DNA from: Megalonaias nervosa | Lineage: Eukaryota; Mollusca; Bivalvia; Unionida; Unionidae | Length of the DNA stretch: 64,000 nucleotides | Assembly: GCA_016617855.1 (NCBI GenBank) | Contig: JAECUM010009482.1 | Coordinates: 1-64,000 of the forward strand | Reading direction: 5' to 3' | Shown here: positions 41,501 to 48,010 of the stretch, in pieces | How the letters are laid out: every line of letters begins with the position of its first letter | Position numbering within the stretch: the stretch's first letter is position 1 | Notes under the pieces: generated by a model | The model's input: only the letters and a program-made list of their open reading frames with translations | What the model was told of the DNA's origin: nothing | Databases searched by the model: none | Program-made: the position numbers and the translations under genes

Positions 41501-44140
41501 GTTACTTATATAACTGTATATCACTGAATAATGCTGTATAGATAAATGTGTCTATAATACAAGTCTGATACAGCTTTGATAAACCAAGCTGGATTGTCAG
41601 TATCATCCTACAACAAGTCATCTGCAAAGAAAAAAAAATTTGGATTGTTTCAACCATGGATATTTTCCTTCATTTTCTAAGAATATGAATCTGTCAAGGT
41701 AAAACATTTTAATTTTGCATAATAATTATATAATCAAAATGACTCCCTTATTAGCTCATTATTTGTCATTATTACTATTAATGGTATGATTTTTTTGAGC
41801 ACATGCAGCTGATCCAATGTCAAAATGAGTTATAATAATTCTTTATTTCAGGCTACATAGTCCATACATCTAAATTAAAATATAAAGTAAAAGTATTGTA
41901 AACATAAAAGAACATATATATCATATGTACAAGTATACAGATAGATCTACAAGAATGGACTGTGCCCTGCATTGTTACGAATGAAATTAAGTAGCATATT
42001 TAAAGAGTAATTTGTTCCATCTACTAATAATACGAGAATTTAGATGAATGTCATAGTTTGACAGATTTCAATATACAGTTCTTACTTTTAGACATTCTTG
42101 TCATCATTGAGAATACAAACTTTCTCATTACTTCATCAAAACTAAATGTTATAATTTACGAACACGTTTGAGGCACTATTCAATCTAGGTTACAAAAGGC
42201 CTAATAGAAAATGAAGACTATTATAATGATGCAAATTCAGTTATATATATTTTGTTTTTCTTGCACATCTTAAATAAATTGTTTCTCTGAAAGACCAGTA
42301 AATTACCTGCAATTGAATCCAACCATTTGCTTTAAACTGAATGTAGCTTGCATGCATTAAACAACAAGATTTCTGAGATTTTATCTTATAACAAAAAGGT
42401 TTGAAAGTTTCTTGTTGTTTCAGGGCTGTTGGATAGTTTCTAATCAGATGAATTTTTTCAATTTTCCATATTCATCATCCCATGCCAGGCTGCCAATGAT
42501 ATCATCATACATCATAAATAGCAGTCTAGGTCTTTATACAATATTAAAAAAAACATCTTTTAAAATACAAAATAACTTTGGGACATTTTCAGAGGCCATT
42601 ACAGTTATCTATAGTCCCTATACTTTAGTAAAATTGACTAGTTTGTTATGGAAATTTTATGAGGAAATCAGTATCTAAAAAATTAATGGTGATGTTTAAT
42701 GTGATTGGTTAAGTAACTTTAGGGGAAGACAAATTTGTGGGAGTTTTTATCAATCTTAATATATTTATTTTTTTACAGCAACAGTACATCTTCATTCATG
42801 ACTGCATTAAGGAGTACCTGAATCGATTCAAAACATACGAGAACCAAGGGTTCAGTAAGTTATTTCTTAATTCCTTTCAAAAATGTCGATTTCTGATTAT
42901 TTTTACACCATATCTCACTAGCTGTAGCCCACTGTATATCTATAACATTTGATATATTAATGCTTCTAAAAAATACTGGACTGATTTAATCCAAATTTAG
43001 CAATGGTGTATCTTTGAGGATGGTGTACAAGTTGGTTTTTTTAAATCTCTCAAATAAGTAAATGGGAATAAGCATGTAATCCCTTTACCTTTTGTAAGGT
43101 GGGTGGGCAGTAGTGTCCTTTTTTGTGTAGCTTAATGGGAATTTAATCAGAAGGTGTCCTTGTGGGTCCATGATTTCCAGTTTCAGCAATTTACTCCACT
43201 CCTCATTCACAATCATGTTTAATAGCAAGTTTAATGAATATCAAGATCTACTTCAGAGTTAAAATTTCACACAGGTGTTAGCTCATTCTATTTTGAGTGT
43301 TATTTACTCCAGCTTTTACATACTTTGTACAAGCCAATGAGTTTTTTTTAATTCACTGGACTACAAACTGATATCAACAACTGTCAGTCACTGAAATCAG
43401 TGAACCTCCTGAAAAATCAAATACCAACCAATACTATTACAAGCTACATGTGGGCTATCATTTAACAATGCCCATACAGTACTTAGCCCCAGAGTCATGA
43501 AACTCTGCACAAAACTTTGATTATGCTAAAATTTAAAACAAAATCTTCAGTAATTGTGTGTAATGGGAACATAATCTTAAAAATATGGGGATTATCTGTT
43601 ATTTCTATCAACTTACCCAGTTTCAGTGATATTGCAAATCTTGAAGTATGATTATTAAGCTTTTAGTTATCCTTGTCCATTGTTTTCTGTATATTCAGCT
43701 TCTTGACTTCAGGACAGGTTTTTATTTTAGAGTAAGCTATAGAACAGAAATCCAAATAGTTTTGTCTACCAGTAGATAACATTAAAAAAATCATTCTTGT
43801 AACATAGTCTTGTCTTTAGCCAGTGTATTAAATTTTTGATTCTTAATAGTGCTGTGAAAAAGATTCATTGCAAATGATAACCTTTTGATCTAAAAAAGAT
43901 TGTTTAGCTAATGAGTATGAATTTTGCTGATGAATAATTTACATTAATGACTCACTTTTATTTTTAACTCATATGTCAGATATATATCATATACATGTTT
44001 CTTGGAGTGTATGAATTGGTTTTAATGAGGTTGTATTTCTTTTACTAGATAATGAGGATGAAAATGTGTACCAGAACACTGAGGCAATGGATTTGTACCA
44101 GAATATGAATTTCAGTTCCTCTCAGAAGACAGAGCTATAA
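4526..44140 (+). CDS. Receptor-type protein tyrosine phosphatase, R3-like (3' part of gene, 14 exons)
   Basis: Joined exons: 4526-4689, 8404-8496, 12535-12595, 15778-15889, 16885-16959, 19682-19763, 22282-22372, 27540-27616, 29857-29991, 31648-31773, 34549-34703, 36735-36879, 42779-42854, 44049-44140. They total 1484 nt, giving 494 residues; all intron phases agree and all introns are GT-AG. Layout in this partial protein: membrane-proximal fibronectin III domain (about 1-106), transmembrane helix (about 115-137) followed by QRKR, wedge/juxtamembrane (about 145-200), one PTP domain (about 200-455), 35-residue tail. Motifs: KNRF at 218-221, QGP, WRD with general acid D356, P-loop HCSAGVGRT with C390 and R396, Q-loop QTEQQ. 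It should remove phosphate from tyrosines of membrane-proximal signalling proteins. No second (D2) domain follows: a stop codon comes soon after. The tail has Y459EN, Y472QN and Y481QN, resembling the R3 tail that recruits Grb2/Src-type SH2 domains in vertebrates. The N-terminus lies outside the window. RPTP identity is near certain; the R3 placement is likely. Confidence 0.95.
4880..5290. repeat. Family A degenerate repeat, second block
   Basis: About three units share 'ccatcatctattgttaccaaa', 'gatgacttg(c/t)acttggg' and 'gtcaaggtcactg...gaaag' with the blocks at 1080-1530 and 6280-6480. Lies in the intron 4690-8403. Confidence 0.55.
6280..6480. repeat. Family A degenerate repeat, third block
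   Basis: Contains 'ggccaaggccactgtgatga' and 'ggtttctacactatagca', related to the two other family A blocks but more decayed. Confidence 0.4.
7362..7440 (+). mobile_element. SINE-like fragment related to 22715-22905
   Basis: 'ggtcagtggttctcaccagg...cttcctccacc' is the reverse complement of the segment around 22725-22770 ('ggaggaagaaccca...gagaaccactgaccc', approximately). Two copies in opposite orientation support an interspersed repeat. Confidence 0.5.
8040..8295. repeat. Interspersed repeat family C
   Basis: Contains 'atgccttgccacattgattg', 'tcaaatttgaggataaggct' and 'gttgtggcccctgtttgact'. Related copies lie at about 27925-28100 ('atgccttgccacatatattg') and 47700-48010 ('gagttatggcccttgtttga'). 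Similar phrases are typical of molluscan repeats. Confidence 0.6.
8404..8496 (+). CDS. RPTP exon b: middle of FN3 domain
   Basis: Acceptor 'tttttttcag', donor 'aatgtaagta', phase 0 on both sides, 31 codons. It encodes the strand ending in 'KELYRF', the FN3 position that normally reads L-x-P-x-T-x-Y-x-x-x, and a sequon NIT. Confidence 0.9.
8497..12534. other. RPTP intron, repeat-rich in its second half
   Basis: 8.5-10.3 kb is AT-rich without recognisable genes; short ORFs around 9.7-10.04 kb overlap on both strands and look random. From about 10.35 kb it consists of family D repeats. Confidence 0.6.
10350..12240. repeat. Degenerate ~130-140 bp tandem array, family D
   Basis: Repeated phrases: 'gatccaccatcaaatatggcc', 'aaaaatagaaaaccctt', 'ctgctgaatagaatttgacc', 'aaacttcatagaaagcatcc', 'ggcatgaagacctttcagat'. 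About 13 diverged units. Further copies are at 14460-15040 and 18235-18350. Confidence 0.75.
12535..12595 (+). CDS. RPTP exon c: last FN3 strand
   Basis: Acceptor 'ttttttccag', enters in phase 0. Encodes 'VFAYNGFDGEVS', the typical FN3 'V-x-A-x-N-x-x-G' end, and a sequon NFS. The donor I chose is G|gtgcag, weaker than the other donors, because only this phase-1 exit joins the transmembrane exon in frame. A gt six bases downstream would break the frame. Confidence 0.85.
13309..13365. repeat. (CA)n microsatellite with interruptions
   Basis: CA dinucleotides interrupted by 'cagaca' and 'catgca'. A 72-codon open frame over it is an artefact of the repeat. Confidence 0.9.
14460..15040. repeat. 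Family D repeat, second block
   Basis: About four diverged units with 'aatatggccac', 'ctgctgaataaaatgtgacc' and 'cttcatagaaaacattctgg', matching 10350-12240. Confidence 0.7.
15529..15709. repeat. Long near-perfect palindrome (foldback element)
   Basis: The left arm 15529-15617 ('acttatactcaaaaccac' ... 'gttatgcaacagaa') is the reverse complement, about 85% identical by eye, of 15621-15709 ('ttctgttgcataac' ... 'gtggttttgagtaaaagt'). The loop is only about 3 nt. Probably a non-autonomous foldback/MITE; the (TA)n directly at its right edge fits a TA target. It sits 70 bp upstream of the transmembrane exon. Confidence 0.85.
15710..15748. repeat. (TA)n microsatellite
   Basis: About 19 TA units between the palindrome and the acceptor of the transmembrane exon, so it falls in the branch-point region of that intron. 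Confidence 0.95.
15778..15889 (+). CDS. RPTP exon d: transmembrane helix
   Basis: Acceptor 'tttatctag', donor 'ctgtaagttg', phase 1 in and phase 2 out. It encodes a Pro-rich stalk, then about 23 apolar residues starting ALAGGIAGG and ending IIVLW, followed by QRKR, a positive stop-transfer. This fixes the topology: FN3 outside, phosphatase inside. A (TA)n run and a long palindrome sit just upstream. Confidence 0.95.
15890..16884. other. RPTP intron, nothing recognised
   Basis: About 1 kb of AT-rich sequence with no repeat or coding pattern I recognise. Confidence 0.6.
16885..16959 (+). CDS. RPTP exon e: juxtamembrane segment
   Basis: Acceptor 'tttttaag' and donor 'gagaggtaagtg'. Phase 2 in and out. 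Encodes a basic juxtamembrane stretch (KKASRLLDD ... RKER). An alternative donor (attaaa|gtaaga, 16946) would break the frame of the next exon, so 16959 is preferred. Confidence 0.88.
17860..18350. repeat. Degenerate tandem repeat 'aactcctttaattattattgga' plus a family D copy
   Basis: Three diverged units carry 'ataactcctttgattgt..ttggatt..agct' at about 17876, 18030 and 18127. A family D unit follows at about 18235-18350 ('aaaaatagaaaacctc', 'actgctaaacagaatttgacc'). Confidence 0.6.
18450..18745. repeat. Short degenerate tandem repeat
   Basis: Repeats of 'tgacctatatttta..ctc.agtgatctgcattaacctttgtgtt' at about 18592 and 18679, with a decayed relative before them. Unit about 90 bp. Confidence 0.5.
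18932..19140 (+). mobile_element. tRNA-derived SINE
   Basis: The Pol III A box TGGCTCAGTGG (18941-18951) matches the TRGYNNARNNG consensus exactly. A degenerate B box 'gtttcgaatct' lies at 18984-18994, normal tRNA spacing. The body 'cttgggcaaggaaatttactcc' recurs, diverged, in the reverse-strand copy at 46115-46300. Confidence 0.75.
19213..19275. repeat. (TA)n then (GTGG)n microsatellite
   Basis: About 24 TA units followed by 'gtgggtgggtgggtg'. Confidence 0.95.
19682..19763 (+). CDS. RPTP exon f: wedge of PTP domain
   Basis: Acceptor 'tctgcccag', donor 'gatgtaagtc', phase 2 in, phase 0 out. 'RPINLANFAEYV' and 'LKFSQEYD' match the helix-turn-helix wedge that opens RPTP catalytic domains (family pattern RPI-x-x-x-x-F and KFS-x-E-Y-E). 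Confidence 0.97.
20625..21700. repeat. 33-bp minisatellite with 316-bp higher-order repeat
   Basis: About 32 units of 'gagtatatagacaaaatg' plus a variable half, either 'tatgtccctgatcct' or 'agtgctactgataat'. The block 20755-21060 recurs almost unchanged at 21071-21376 (offset 316 bp). Because 33 is divisible by three, both strands stay open over long stretches (EYIDKMYVPDP-like on +, HFVYILRIRDI-like on -). I regard these frames as by-products, not genes: they lie inside a phosphatase intron and have no start or splice context. Confidence 0.95.
22282..22372 (+). CDS. RPTP exon g: pTyr-recognition loop
   Basis: Acceptor 'cttccataaag', donor 'ccttgtaagttt', phase 0 in, phase 1 out. Encodes 'KNRFVNILP'; the usual family sequence is KNRY, so the stacking Tyr is Phe here. 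It joins exon h to give the P-F-D-H-S-R-V strand. Confidence 0.97.
22651..22673. repeat. (TA)n microsatellite
   Basis: Short uninterrupted TA run. Confidence 0.9.
22715..22905 (-). mobile_element. tRNA-derived SINE, reverse orientation
   Basis: On the minus strand TAGCTCAGTGG (plus-strand 22878-22888) is an exact A box. The expected B-box position (about 22845-22858) is degenerate. The 3' part 'ggaggaagaaccca' is shared with the fragment at 7362-7440. It abuts the truncated LINE. Confidence 0.65.
23085..25243 (+). pseudogene. LINE ORF2 remnant: linker, reverse transcriptase, C-terminal domain
   Basis: Frame pieces: 23085-23699 is the pre-RT linker ('CSPWYSSVRDQLCTAKR'). 23711-24300 holds RT motifs 1-4 ('LKNYRPVSNLPF', 'DLSAAFDTIDHDIL'). 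24283-24590 holds 'GSVLGPVLFILYTQPL' and the catalytic 'YADDTQIY'. 24590-25243 is the C-terminal part ('SRLDYCNSIL', 'RSFAYQGPATWNELP'). Breaks: a TAG stop at 23697-23699 with a frame change, a shift near 24303 inside G-V-P-Q-G-S, and a shift near 24590. The active-site YADD is intact, but the ORF cannot make a full protein. YADDTQ and the 3' tail point to CR1/L2 rather than RTE or Jockey proper. Confidence 0.9.
23085..25450 (+). mobile_element. CR1/L2-type non-LTR retrotransposon, 5'-truncated
   Basis: Holds a broken reverse-transcriptase ORF followed by a 3' end typical of this group: 'aaagcgcttagagc', then 'ggcgctatacaaa', then an (ATT)n tail (25430-25450). The apurinic endonuclease half is missing; recognisable sequence begins in the linker before the RT. 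It lies inside the intron between exons g and h, in the sense direction. Confidence 0.85.
26060..26144. repeat. 41-42 bp tandem duplication
   Basis: 'gtgcca(g/a)(t/c)cagaattttctgattatgta' followed by 'tattagtaa' occurs twice in tandem. Confidence 0.85.
26222..27062 (+). pseudogene. RTE-type LINE relic: endonuclease C-terminus and linker
   Basis: 26240-26370 encodes 'LGKCNSSGLFLLRKC' and 'LITNTVFCLP'. A frameshift then continues as 'QHWHLINCIIIRRRD' and 'CLTDHSLVSL' (26370-26510). The 'LITNT', 'HWHLID' and 'TDH' pattern is that of the RTE/BovB endonuclease often annotated as 'craniofacial development protein 2'. Further on, 'DWFDENDTAVQRLLNEK' (26740-26790) and 'ADRNDF' (26935) match the linker before the RT. 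Several stops and shifts; the RT itself is absent. Confidence 0.8.
27102..27290. repeat. 61-bp tandem repeat, three copies
   Basis: The unit begins 'tcaaagtgtaccatgctctc' and ends 'gctcactagatataac'. Copies start at 27102, 27163 and 27224; the third carries small deletions. Confidence 0.9.
27540..27616 (+). CDS. RPTP exon h: DYINA strand
   Basis: Acceptor 'gttttacag', donor 'ccctgtaagag', phase 1 in, phase 0 out. Encodes FDHSRVRLLP and 'DYINANF', standard PTP core motifs. A long CT microsatellite starts about eight bases after the exon end. Confidence 0.97.
27624..27671. repeat. (CT)n microsatellite next to a 5' splice site
   Basis: About 24 CT units beginning eight bases after the end of exon h. 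On the RNA this is a long pyrimidine run directly downstream of the donor. Confidence 0.95.
27925..28100. repeat. Interspersed repeat family C, second copy
   Basis: Starts 'tttttatgccttgccacata' and continues 'tctgctcagtaacttttgaagg'; related to 8040-8295. Confidence 0.55.
28101..29856. other. RPTP intron without identified genes
   Basis: Open stretches at 28428-28697 (+) and 29150-29377 (+) do not resemble any family I know and have no splice or start context. Confidence 0.5.
29857..29991 (+). CDS. RPTP exon i: QGP / WEQNV core
   Basis: Acceptor 'gtctacattag', donor 'agggtgagtc', phase 0 both sides, 45 codons. 'YIACQGP' and 'WEQNVRVIVMLTQ' are hallmark PTP core sequences. The usual F-W before R-M/L-x-W is H-W here. 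Confidence 0.98.
30442..30555. repeat. Small foldback element (about 114 bp)
   Basis: The left arm 30442-30488 ('gtgttgggtaggaaa' ... 'tgtttgaatcaga') pairs with the right arm 30511-30555 ('tgattcaaacttcta' ... 'tttgctatccaacac'). Imperfect inverted repeat, consistent with a short MITE. Confidence 0.65.
31648..31773 (+). CDS. RPTP exon j: KCE-x-Y strand
   Basis: Acceptor 'tcatctacag', donor 'gtggtacata', phase 0 both sides, 42 codons. 'KCEPYMP' corresponds to the family K-C-x-x-Y-W-P; the Trp is Met. The segment ends with the strand that runs towards the WPD loop. Confidence 0.95.
32275..32365. repeat. (TA)n-(GA)n compound microsatellite
   Basis: TA run to about 32310, GA run 32311-32343, then 'tatagatatatata'. 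Confidence 0.95.
32990..33990. repeat. Degenerate ~140-bp tandem array, family B, second block
   Basis: About seven units with 'attaaatgagatgatcttgca', 'gaacact..agaggccatatttctgatcagat', 'gtatttaaacttat.tcatcaagatcttgga'. Same unit as 3210-4180, 29 kb away and in a different intron. Confidence 0.75.
34549..34703 (+). CDS. RPTP exon k: WPD-loop and catalytic cysteine
   Basis: Acceptor 'catgacag', donor 'ctgcaggtgaat', phase 0 in, phase 2 out. 'HFHFLSWRDYSANV' takes the place of H-x-x-x-W-P-D-H-G-V-P: the general acid Asp is kept, but Pro, His and Gly-Val-Pro are not. The exon ends '...MIIHC', the catalytic Cys. Confidence 0.97.
34860..34925 (+). mobile_element. Possible SINE head (A box only)
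   Basis: TAGCCCAGCAG fits TRGYNNARNNG exactly, within 'ctggggtagcccagcaggtt'. No convincing B box follows, so this may be chance. Confidence 0.25.
35160..35362. repeat. Inverted repeat pair with ~127-bp spacer
   Basis: 'catcagcttttgagttattt' + 'gagccactgtgtattt' (35161-35196) is repeated inverted as 'aaatacacagtcagctc' + 'aaataactcaaaagctgat' (35325-35361). The spacer keeps an open frame (see finding). Confidence 0.8.
35489..35541. repeat. (TA)n microsatellite
   Basis: About 26 TA units. Confidence 0.95.
36116..36186. repeat. Short tandem duplication
   Basis: 'gtataatccagtaccaaatc' + 'ctactgcagtgtat' is followed immediately by a second copy with 'ttatcgcagtgtat'. Confidence 0.85.
36735..36879 (+). 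CDS. RPTP exon l: P-loop Arg to Q-loop
   Basis: Acceptor 'catccattcag', donor 'gaggttagta', phase 2 in, phase 0 out. Completes HC-SAGVGRT, with R396 the catalytic arginine, then E where most family members have G. 'LRENRTTMVQTE' is the R-x-x-x-x-M-V-Q-T motif containing the Q-loop Gln. Confidence 0.98.
38130..38330 (+). mobile_element. tRNA-derived SINE
   Basis: A box TAGTTCAGTAG (38137-38147), an exact consensus match. B box GGTTTGATACC (38177-38187), one change from GGTTCRANNCC. Their spacing is that of a tRNA gene. The body 'ggggtaggcactatctccaa' resembles the 18932-19140 SINE, suggesting a shared tail domain. Confidence 0.75.
38485..38640. repeat. Interspersed repeat shared with 50075-50225
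   Basis: 'aaatagtaaacagtcctg', 'atgtaaaactatgggga', 'atggagacaactaaaagg' and 'agaatagctag' align in order with the region at 50.1 kb ('aaatggtaaacagtcctg', 'atgcaaaactatccttgg', 'atagaggcaattaaaaagc', 'gacaatagctat'). Confidence 0.55.
38804..39133 (+). pseudogene. Probable internally deleted hAT-like transposase relic
   Basis: A 110-codon open frame. The first part, 'FIVCKHCKYHINISHSGVYDI', has the C-x-x-C ... H pattern of the N-terminal zinc finger seen in some hAT-like/ZBED proteins. The last part, 'GGRLFSVLKRINKIFRESLE', looks like the C-terminal dimerisation segment of hAT transposases (F-S-x-x-x-x-x-x-x-F-R-x-x-L). The catalytic core between them is absent, as in MITE-type deletion derivatives. 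Family assignment is inference. Confidence 0.4.
40268..40551. mobile_element. Candidate hAT-type MITE
   Basis: Starts CAGGGCTGGCGCAAGC and ends ...AAAGCCCTG, so the termini begin with inverted CAGGGCT. CAGGG-type termini are typical of hAT elements. Internal 'cttgcacagggag' and 'tttgcacagggtgcc' sit near each end. No clear 8-bp target duplication: the flanks share only 'agtt'. Confidence 0.5.
42779..42854 (+). CDS. RPTP exon m: end of PTP domain
   Basis: Acceptor 'tttttacag', donor 'ttcagtaagtt', phase 0 in, phase 1 out. 'QQYIFIHDCIKEYL' is the last PTP helix (family Q-Y-x-F-x-H/N). It also holds Y459-E-N, the first of three Y-x-N motifs. Confidence 0.95.
44049..44140 (+). CDS. RPTP exon n: cytoplasmic tail and stop
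   Basis: Acceptor 'cttttactag', phase 1 in. It encodes 'NVYQNTEAMDLYQN' and ends at TAA 44138-44140. Two tyrosines in Y-Q-N context nine residues apart match the arrangement I know for the PTPRJ tail. No second phosphatase domain can follow. Confidence 0.93.
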
Positions 44141-44277
44141 AAGTCCATAGAATGAGAAAGAATCAGTAAAATGCAGAAAGTTAGGTGAACCAGTCAACAG
44201 AAAATTGCATACAGCAAGAAAGTATCAAAAATCAGTGACAATAATACCTTGCAGTCTCACCAATGCAACTGATTACA

Positions 44278-44311
44278 CACACTCACACACACACACACAC
44301 ACACACACACA
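44278..44311. repeat. (CA)n microsatellite in the probable 3' UTR
   Basis: CA run about 140 bp after the RPTP stop codon. Confidence 0.95.
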
Positions 44312-44369
44312 ACTTTATCCTGAATAATATGTATGGTGAAATAGGTGAACCAGATTATTGTTATTTGCA

Positions 44370-44533
44370 CGGCTGTAGAGAGTAATCATGGGCCCTGGGG
44401 TAAGAAACACCCAAGCCTCTCCAAGTTCTTATTCTAACAAATTTTTCTTTTATAAAATTAAAAAGTGTTGTTCAGCCCGGGCCCTGGCCCCAGGGGTATA
44501 TCCCCAGTTGTCCCCACTTCTTGTCAGCCCTGA
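44370..44533. mobile_element. Short hAT-like relic
   Basis: The right end reads '...cttgtcagccctg', whose reverse complement CAGGGCTGACAAGAAG resembles the left side 'cggctgtagagagtaat' and the 40268 element's CAGGGCT terminus. Internal 'gggccctgggg' and 'ccccaggggta' also pair. Decayed. Confidence 0.35.
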
Positions 44534-44540
44534 TTAGTTG

Positions 44541-46114
44541 TGTGAAACAGAAGTTTATATAAACCATTCAGCTCTATTATCATATCACCTATGCAAATGA
44601 TTTCACACATATAAATCAAAAATTTACAAATAAGTTGGTTTTGAATAATACACATTTTAAAATTATCCTCGTAATTTATCATGTGTTCATTTTCTGAAAT
44701 TTCTGAACTATGAACACTGTCACCAATTTTCAATTCCTGTTACAATATATTTATTTCACACGGATGTCCACCAATACACGAAGTAAAATTGAGTGAAAAT
44801 ACTATGCATGTAATACATAAAAGACCATGCAGTTCTTCACGTTTGTACTGGTAGATTATCCAGTTGCACAAAACATAGAAGATGCTAATTTTTGTTTTGC
44901 CACAAAACATATTTTTATAGGGATGTATTTTTCTTAATTTATGCCTGAAAGTTTTATATATATATGTTGTAGCATAAATGCTACATCCTTAAATGTTTTA
45001 AATGGTTAAAATTTAAAAATAGGATCAATATAGTGTGCCATTCTTGGAAGATTTCTTCCACTTCCAGTTTTATACATGTTGTCAATATACATGTCTTCCA
45101 CATAAATAACTTTATGGAAAATATATATTAAATGTGTCAGAGTCTGTAACAGTCAACCTTTGCCATCAGAATAATAATAATAAGAAATATAGATAATATA
45201 ATTTAATTTAAATCCTCACAAATTAAATCATACACCAAATGGCTTCCAGTTTTTACTAACAATGTTGTTGTGCACATTTATATTTTTATATATATATATT
45301 AACAATATAAAAAATTAGTTGCTTTTATATTGCATAATTTAGGTCATTTGTTGTTTTGTTTAGTGTAAGAGATTTTTAAGTCTCGGTCTGTCTGATTTTT
45401 TTAATATATCTTGTTTTGTTTAATCAAGCTTTACTTTAATATAAAATTGTTTTACACGTATATTCATATGCATGTACATTTACCAACATTGTCAGTCTTA
45501 CATTGCAGTATTTGTGCCCACATGTGCAAATCTTTATTTGAAAGGGAAATATGTTTAAGAGAAATGTCCATGCTTTGCAAACATTCACTATATTAATTTT
45601 TATTTAGGAGAGAATGGACTCCATAAATCCAAAGACATTTTTGGTATAAATTAATATAATAGCAAGTGAACTAATCTGTATTTTACAAGAATTCATGTCT
45701 TGAATGAATTAGCATTCATGTTACAAGAAGATCTAGAGAAATTGGCTCCTTTTGTGCCAGATTTGCAGATGTGTTGACCAATATTTACACTGATTGAAAA
45801 TAAAGCATCTATGTTATAAGTGATTAACAAATAAAAAGAAATTCCAGTAGTCCCTCTTTATAGTGAACCTCAGTATAAAAAAGGATACCTTTAGACCAAC
45901 ATAACAAAATGCAAAGTAGTACGAGTTTTTTTGCAGTAGTGATTGCTTCATTCAGAATACAACACTACATCTTAAATCATATTTTTATGTTTTGTAAAAT
46001 TTCAAATCTCTACATCCAAATTCAATTTTGCTATTACATTGTAATAGTTTTTAAACACTGCACAAAATAATTACCAACATTTTAATTATTACTTGAAATG
46101 ATTGTAAAATATTC
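44541..46114. other. Probable 3' UTR and downstream AT-rich DNA
   Basis: No coding sequence recognised; contains short TA runs and the candidate poly(A) signals. Confidence 0.5.
45799..45835 (+). promoter_or_regulatory. Candidate polyadenylation signals for the RPTP transcript
   Basis: AATAAA occurs at 45799-45804 and again at 45830-45835, about 1.66 kb after the stop codon. The 3' UTR would contain a CA microsatellite and a short hAT-like relic. Position only; no transcript evidence is available here. Confidence 0.3.
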
Positions 46115-46300
46115 TTTAATTGCTTTGGTTTGGTTTTGGTCCACGTTTTACAGCACAAGTTTTGTAAATAGCGCCAAATCAATTTGTGTAAAGTGCCTTT
46201 CCCACAGATGCACCATATTAGCTGATCTGGCCTGATCCAACATTAGGATTTGACCCCTCATCATTTCCATTGTGAGCCCACCGCAGCTCCTGCCTCCATT
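46115..46300 (-). mobile_element. tRNA-derived SINE, reverse orientation
   Basis: Read on the minus strand: 'ggagctgcggtgggctca', then 'ggggtcaaatcct', then 'gggaaaggcactttacacaa'. This parallels the 18932-19140 SINE ('ggagctgcagtggctcagtg', 'gtttcgaatct', 'gggcaaggaaatttactcc'). Pol III boxes are decayed. Confidence 0.6.
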
Positions 46301-47699
46301 CACTGTCTTTTATGACCATTAGCTATATATATTGTACCATGCAGGAGAGGCAGGAGAGCACATGAGGCCTATTCTGCCTCACCAATTCTGTAGGTGGTTC
46401 TTTTTACTGGATTTAGTGCCATTCACCTGAATATTTGTTCCATGAAACAATACGAACATAGCCAGCTATAAAGGCTTGATTGAAATGGTGAATAAGGAAT
46501 ACGAATTTGGCAGTACTAATAATTGAACCTGCATATCAAAAACCATTTCATCTGATTTGGATGATACATATTGTGTTTCATATAAAACAGCATGTTGTTG
46601 GGATTTTTTGGTTTTATAATACTTGGAGTAAATGATTTATGAAAATAGTCCTAAATATTAATTTGAATATGTAAAATCTGGATAACAAGCATCTGCATTT
46701 TTTTTCTCCAAATTAAATCACATTGAATGCACTTAACAATAGTAAACTGTATCACAAAACATCATTTTAATAAGTTTTGTCATGATGCATCTTGTTATTT
46801 TTATAGTTCCATTTATGAACAAAATGAATAAATCAGTTTCGAACATTAATGGTGAATTAAATAACAAAAAGGAACAATTAGAGCAAGTCATCTGATTAAA
46901 CGTTAATGATATTCTATTGAGGTACACAATGATTGTTATGAGAGCAATATTTACGTCTTAGAATTTGTTTTTCTTATAAACATGTATACATTCATGTATG
47001 CTGCAAAAACTGGATTTGCTTGGTGTATTTATTTTCTATAAATATACTTATTTTATATAGATATACTTCTTTTCTAAATGTATATTTACTTTCAAATATT
47101 GTTTGCAACTGTGAAGATGTCCAGTTATAGATGAATAAAACATCAGTTCCATTCAAACAAAGGGACTTGATGCACAAGTTGGACATTTATCTACAGTTCA
47201 TACAAAACAATATATTTCAAAGCTGAACTTTTTTATCCCTTTTAATGGTGGAACCTTACTAGAATGGCTAACATTTCCATTAATCCCATTAATATGAAGC
47301 TGTGATACCAGGATTTAATAAAAAGTGGTGGGGGCAAAAAGTTGCAAAAACAAAGAACAGTTAGTACATTATACCTAAAGCCCTTAAAAATGTATGTAAA
47401 GTTGCAGTTGCATGCAATTTTGATCTTTGTATAAATGAAACAGGTTGTCAATGAGAAGGTCCCAACAGTAATTAAAATTTACTTTAAAATTAAAATCTTG
47501 TAACTTAGCAACATACATTATGTACATGTATATCATGCAAATAATTGATAGAGTGCTTCTAGCCTGCTTTGCATTTTTTTGTAATCAGATTTTACTAGCT
47601 GCTTTAGTTATATCATAATATTCAACTGACAGTTGATAGATATCATGAATGTCACACACATCATAGAGAACACAAAGGAACCTTGAATTTTATAGTAAA

Positions 47700-48010
47700 G
47701 TTAAATGTTTTTGCCTTTGTTCTAGTGCTACCCATATGTCCTTCTGTTGTGTCTGGTCCATCAGACCATCACCAATTTTGTTTCAACTCTTTAGATTTTC
47801 AAGGATTTCATTGATCTGGTCCATCTGACAGTTGCTTATATTATTTCTGCTCTGTAACTGTCAAGAATTTCATTGATCTGGCATTATCATATTAAGAAGA
47901 CCTAAGATGGGTTCAGTTTTCCAACTTTTCTTATGATCTTGGACTGAGTTATGGCCCTTGTTTGACTTGAGACTTTCTAGTGCCTAAAAAATGTTGCTTC
48001 TTAGTATTTT
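47700..48010. repeat. Interspersed repeat family C, third copy
   Basis: Contains 'tttcaaggatttcattgatctgg'-type phrases twice and 'gagttatggcccttgtttga', parallel to 8040-8295. Confidence 0.55.

Larger units (their letters stand above)
36880..42778. other. Longest RPTP intron in the window (5.9 kb)
   Basis: Mostly non-coding. Identified contents: SINE at 38130, a repeat shared with 50.1 kb, a probable hAT relic at 38.8-39.1 kb and a MITE at 40.3 kb. Two overlapping minus-strand open frames at 37207-37768 resemble no known protein. Confidence 0.6.
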
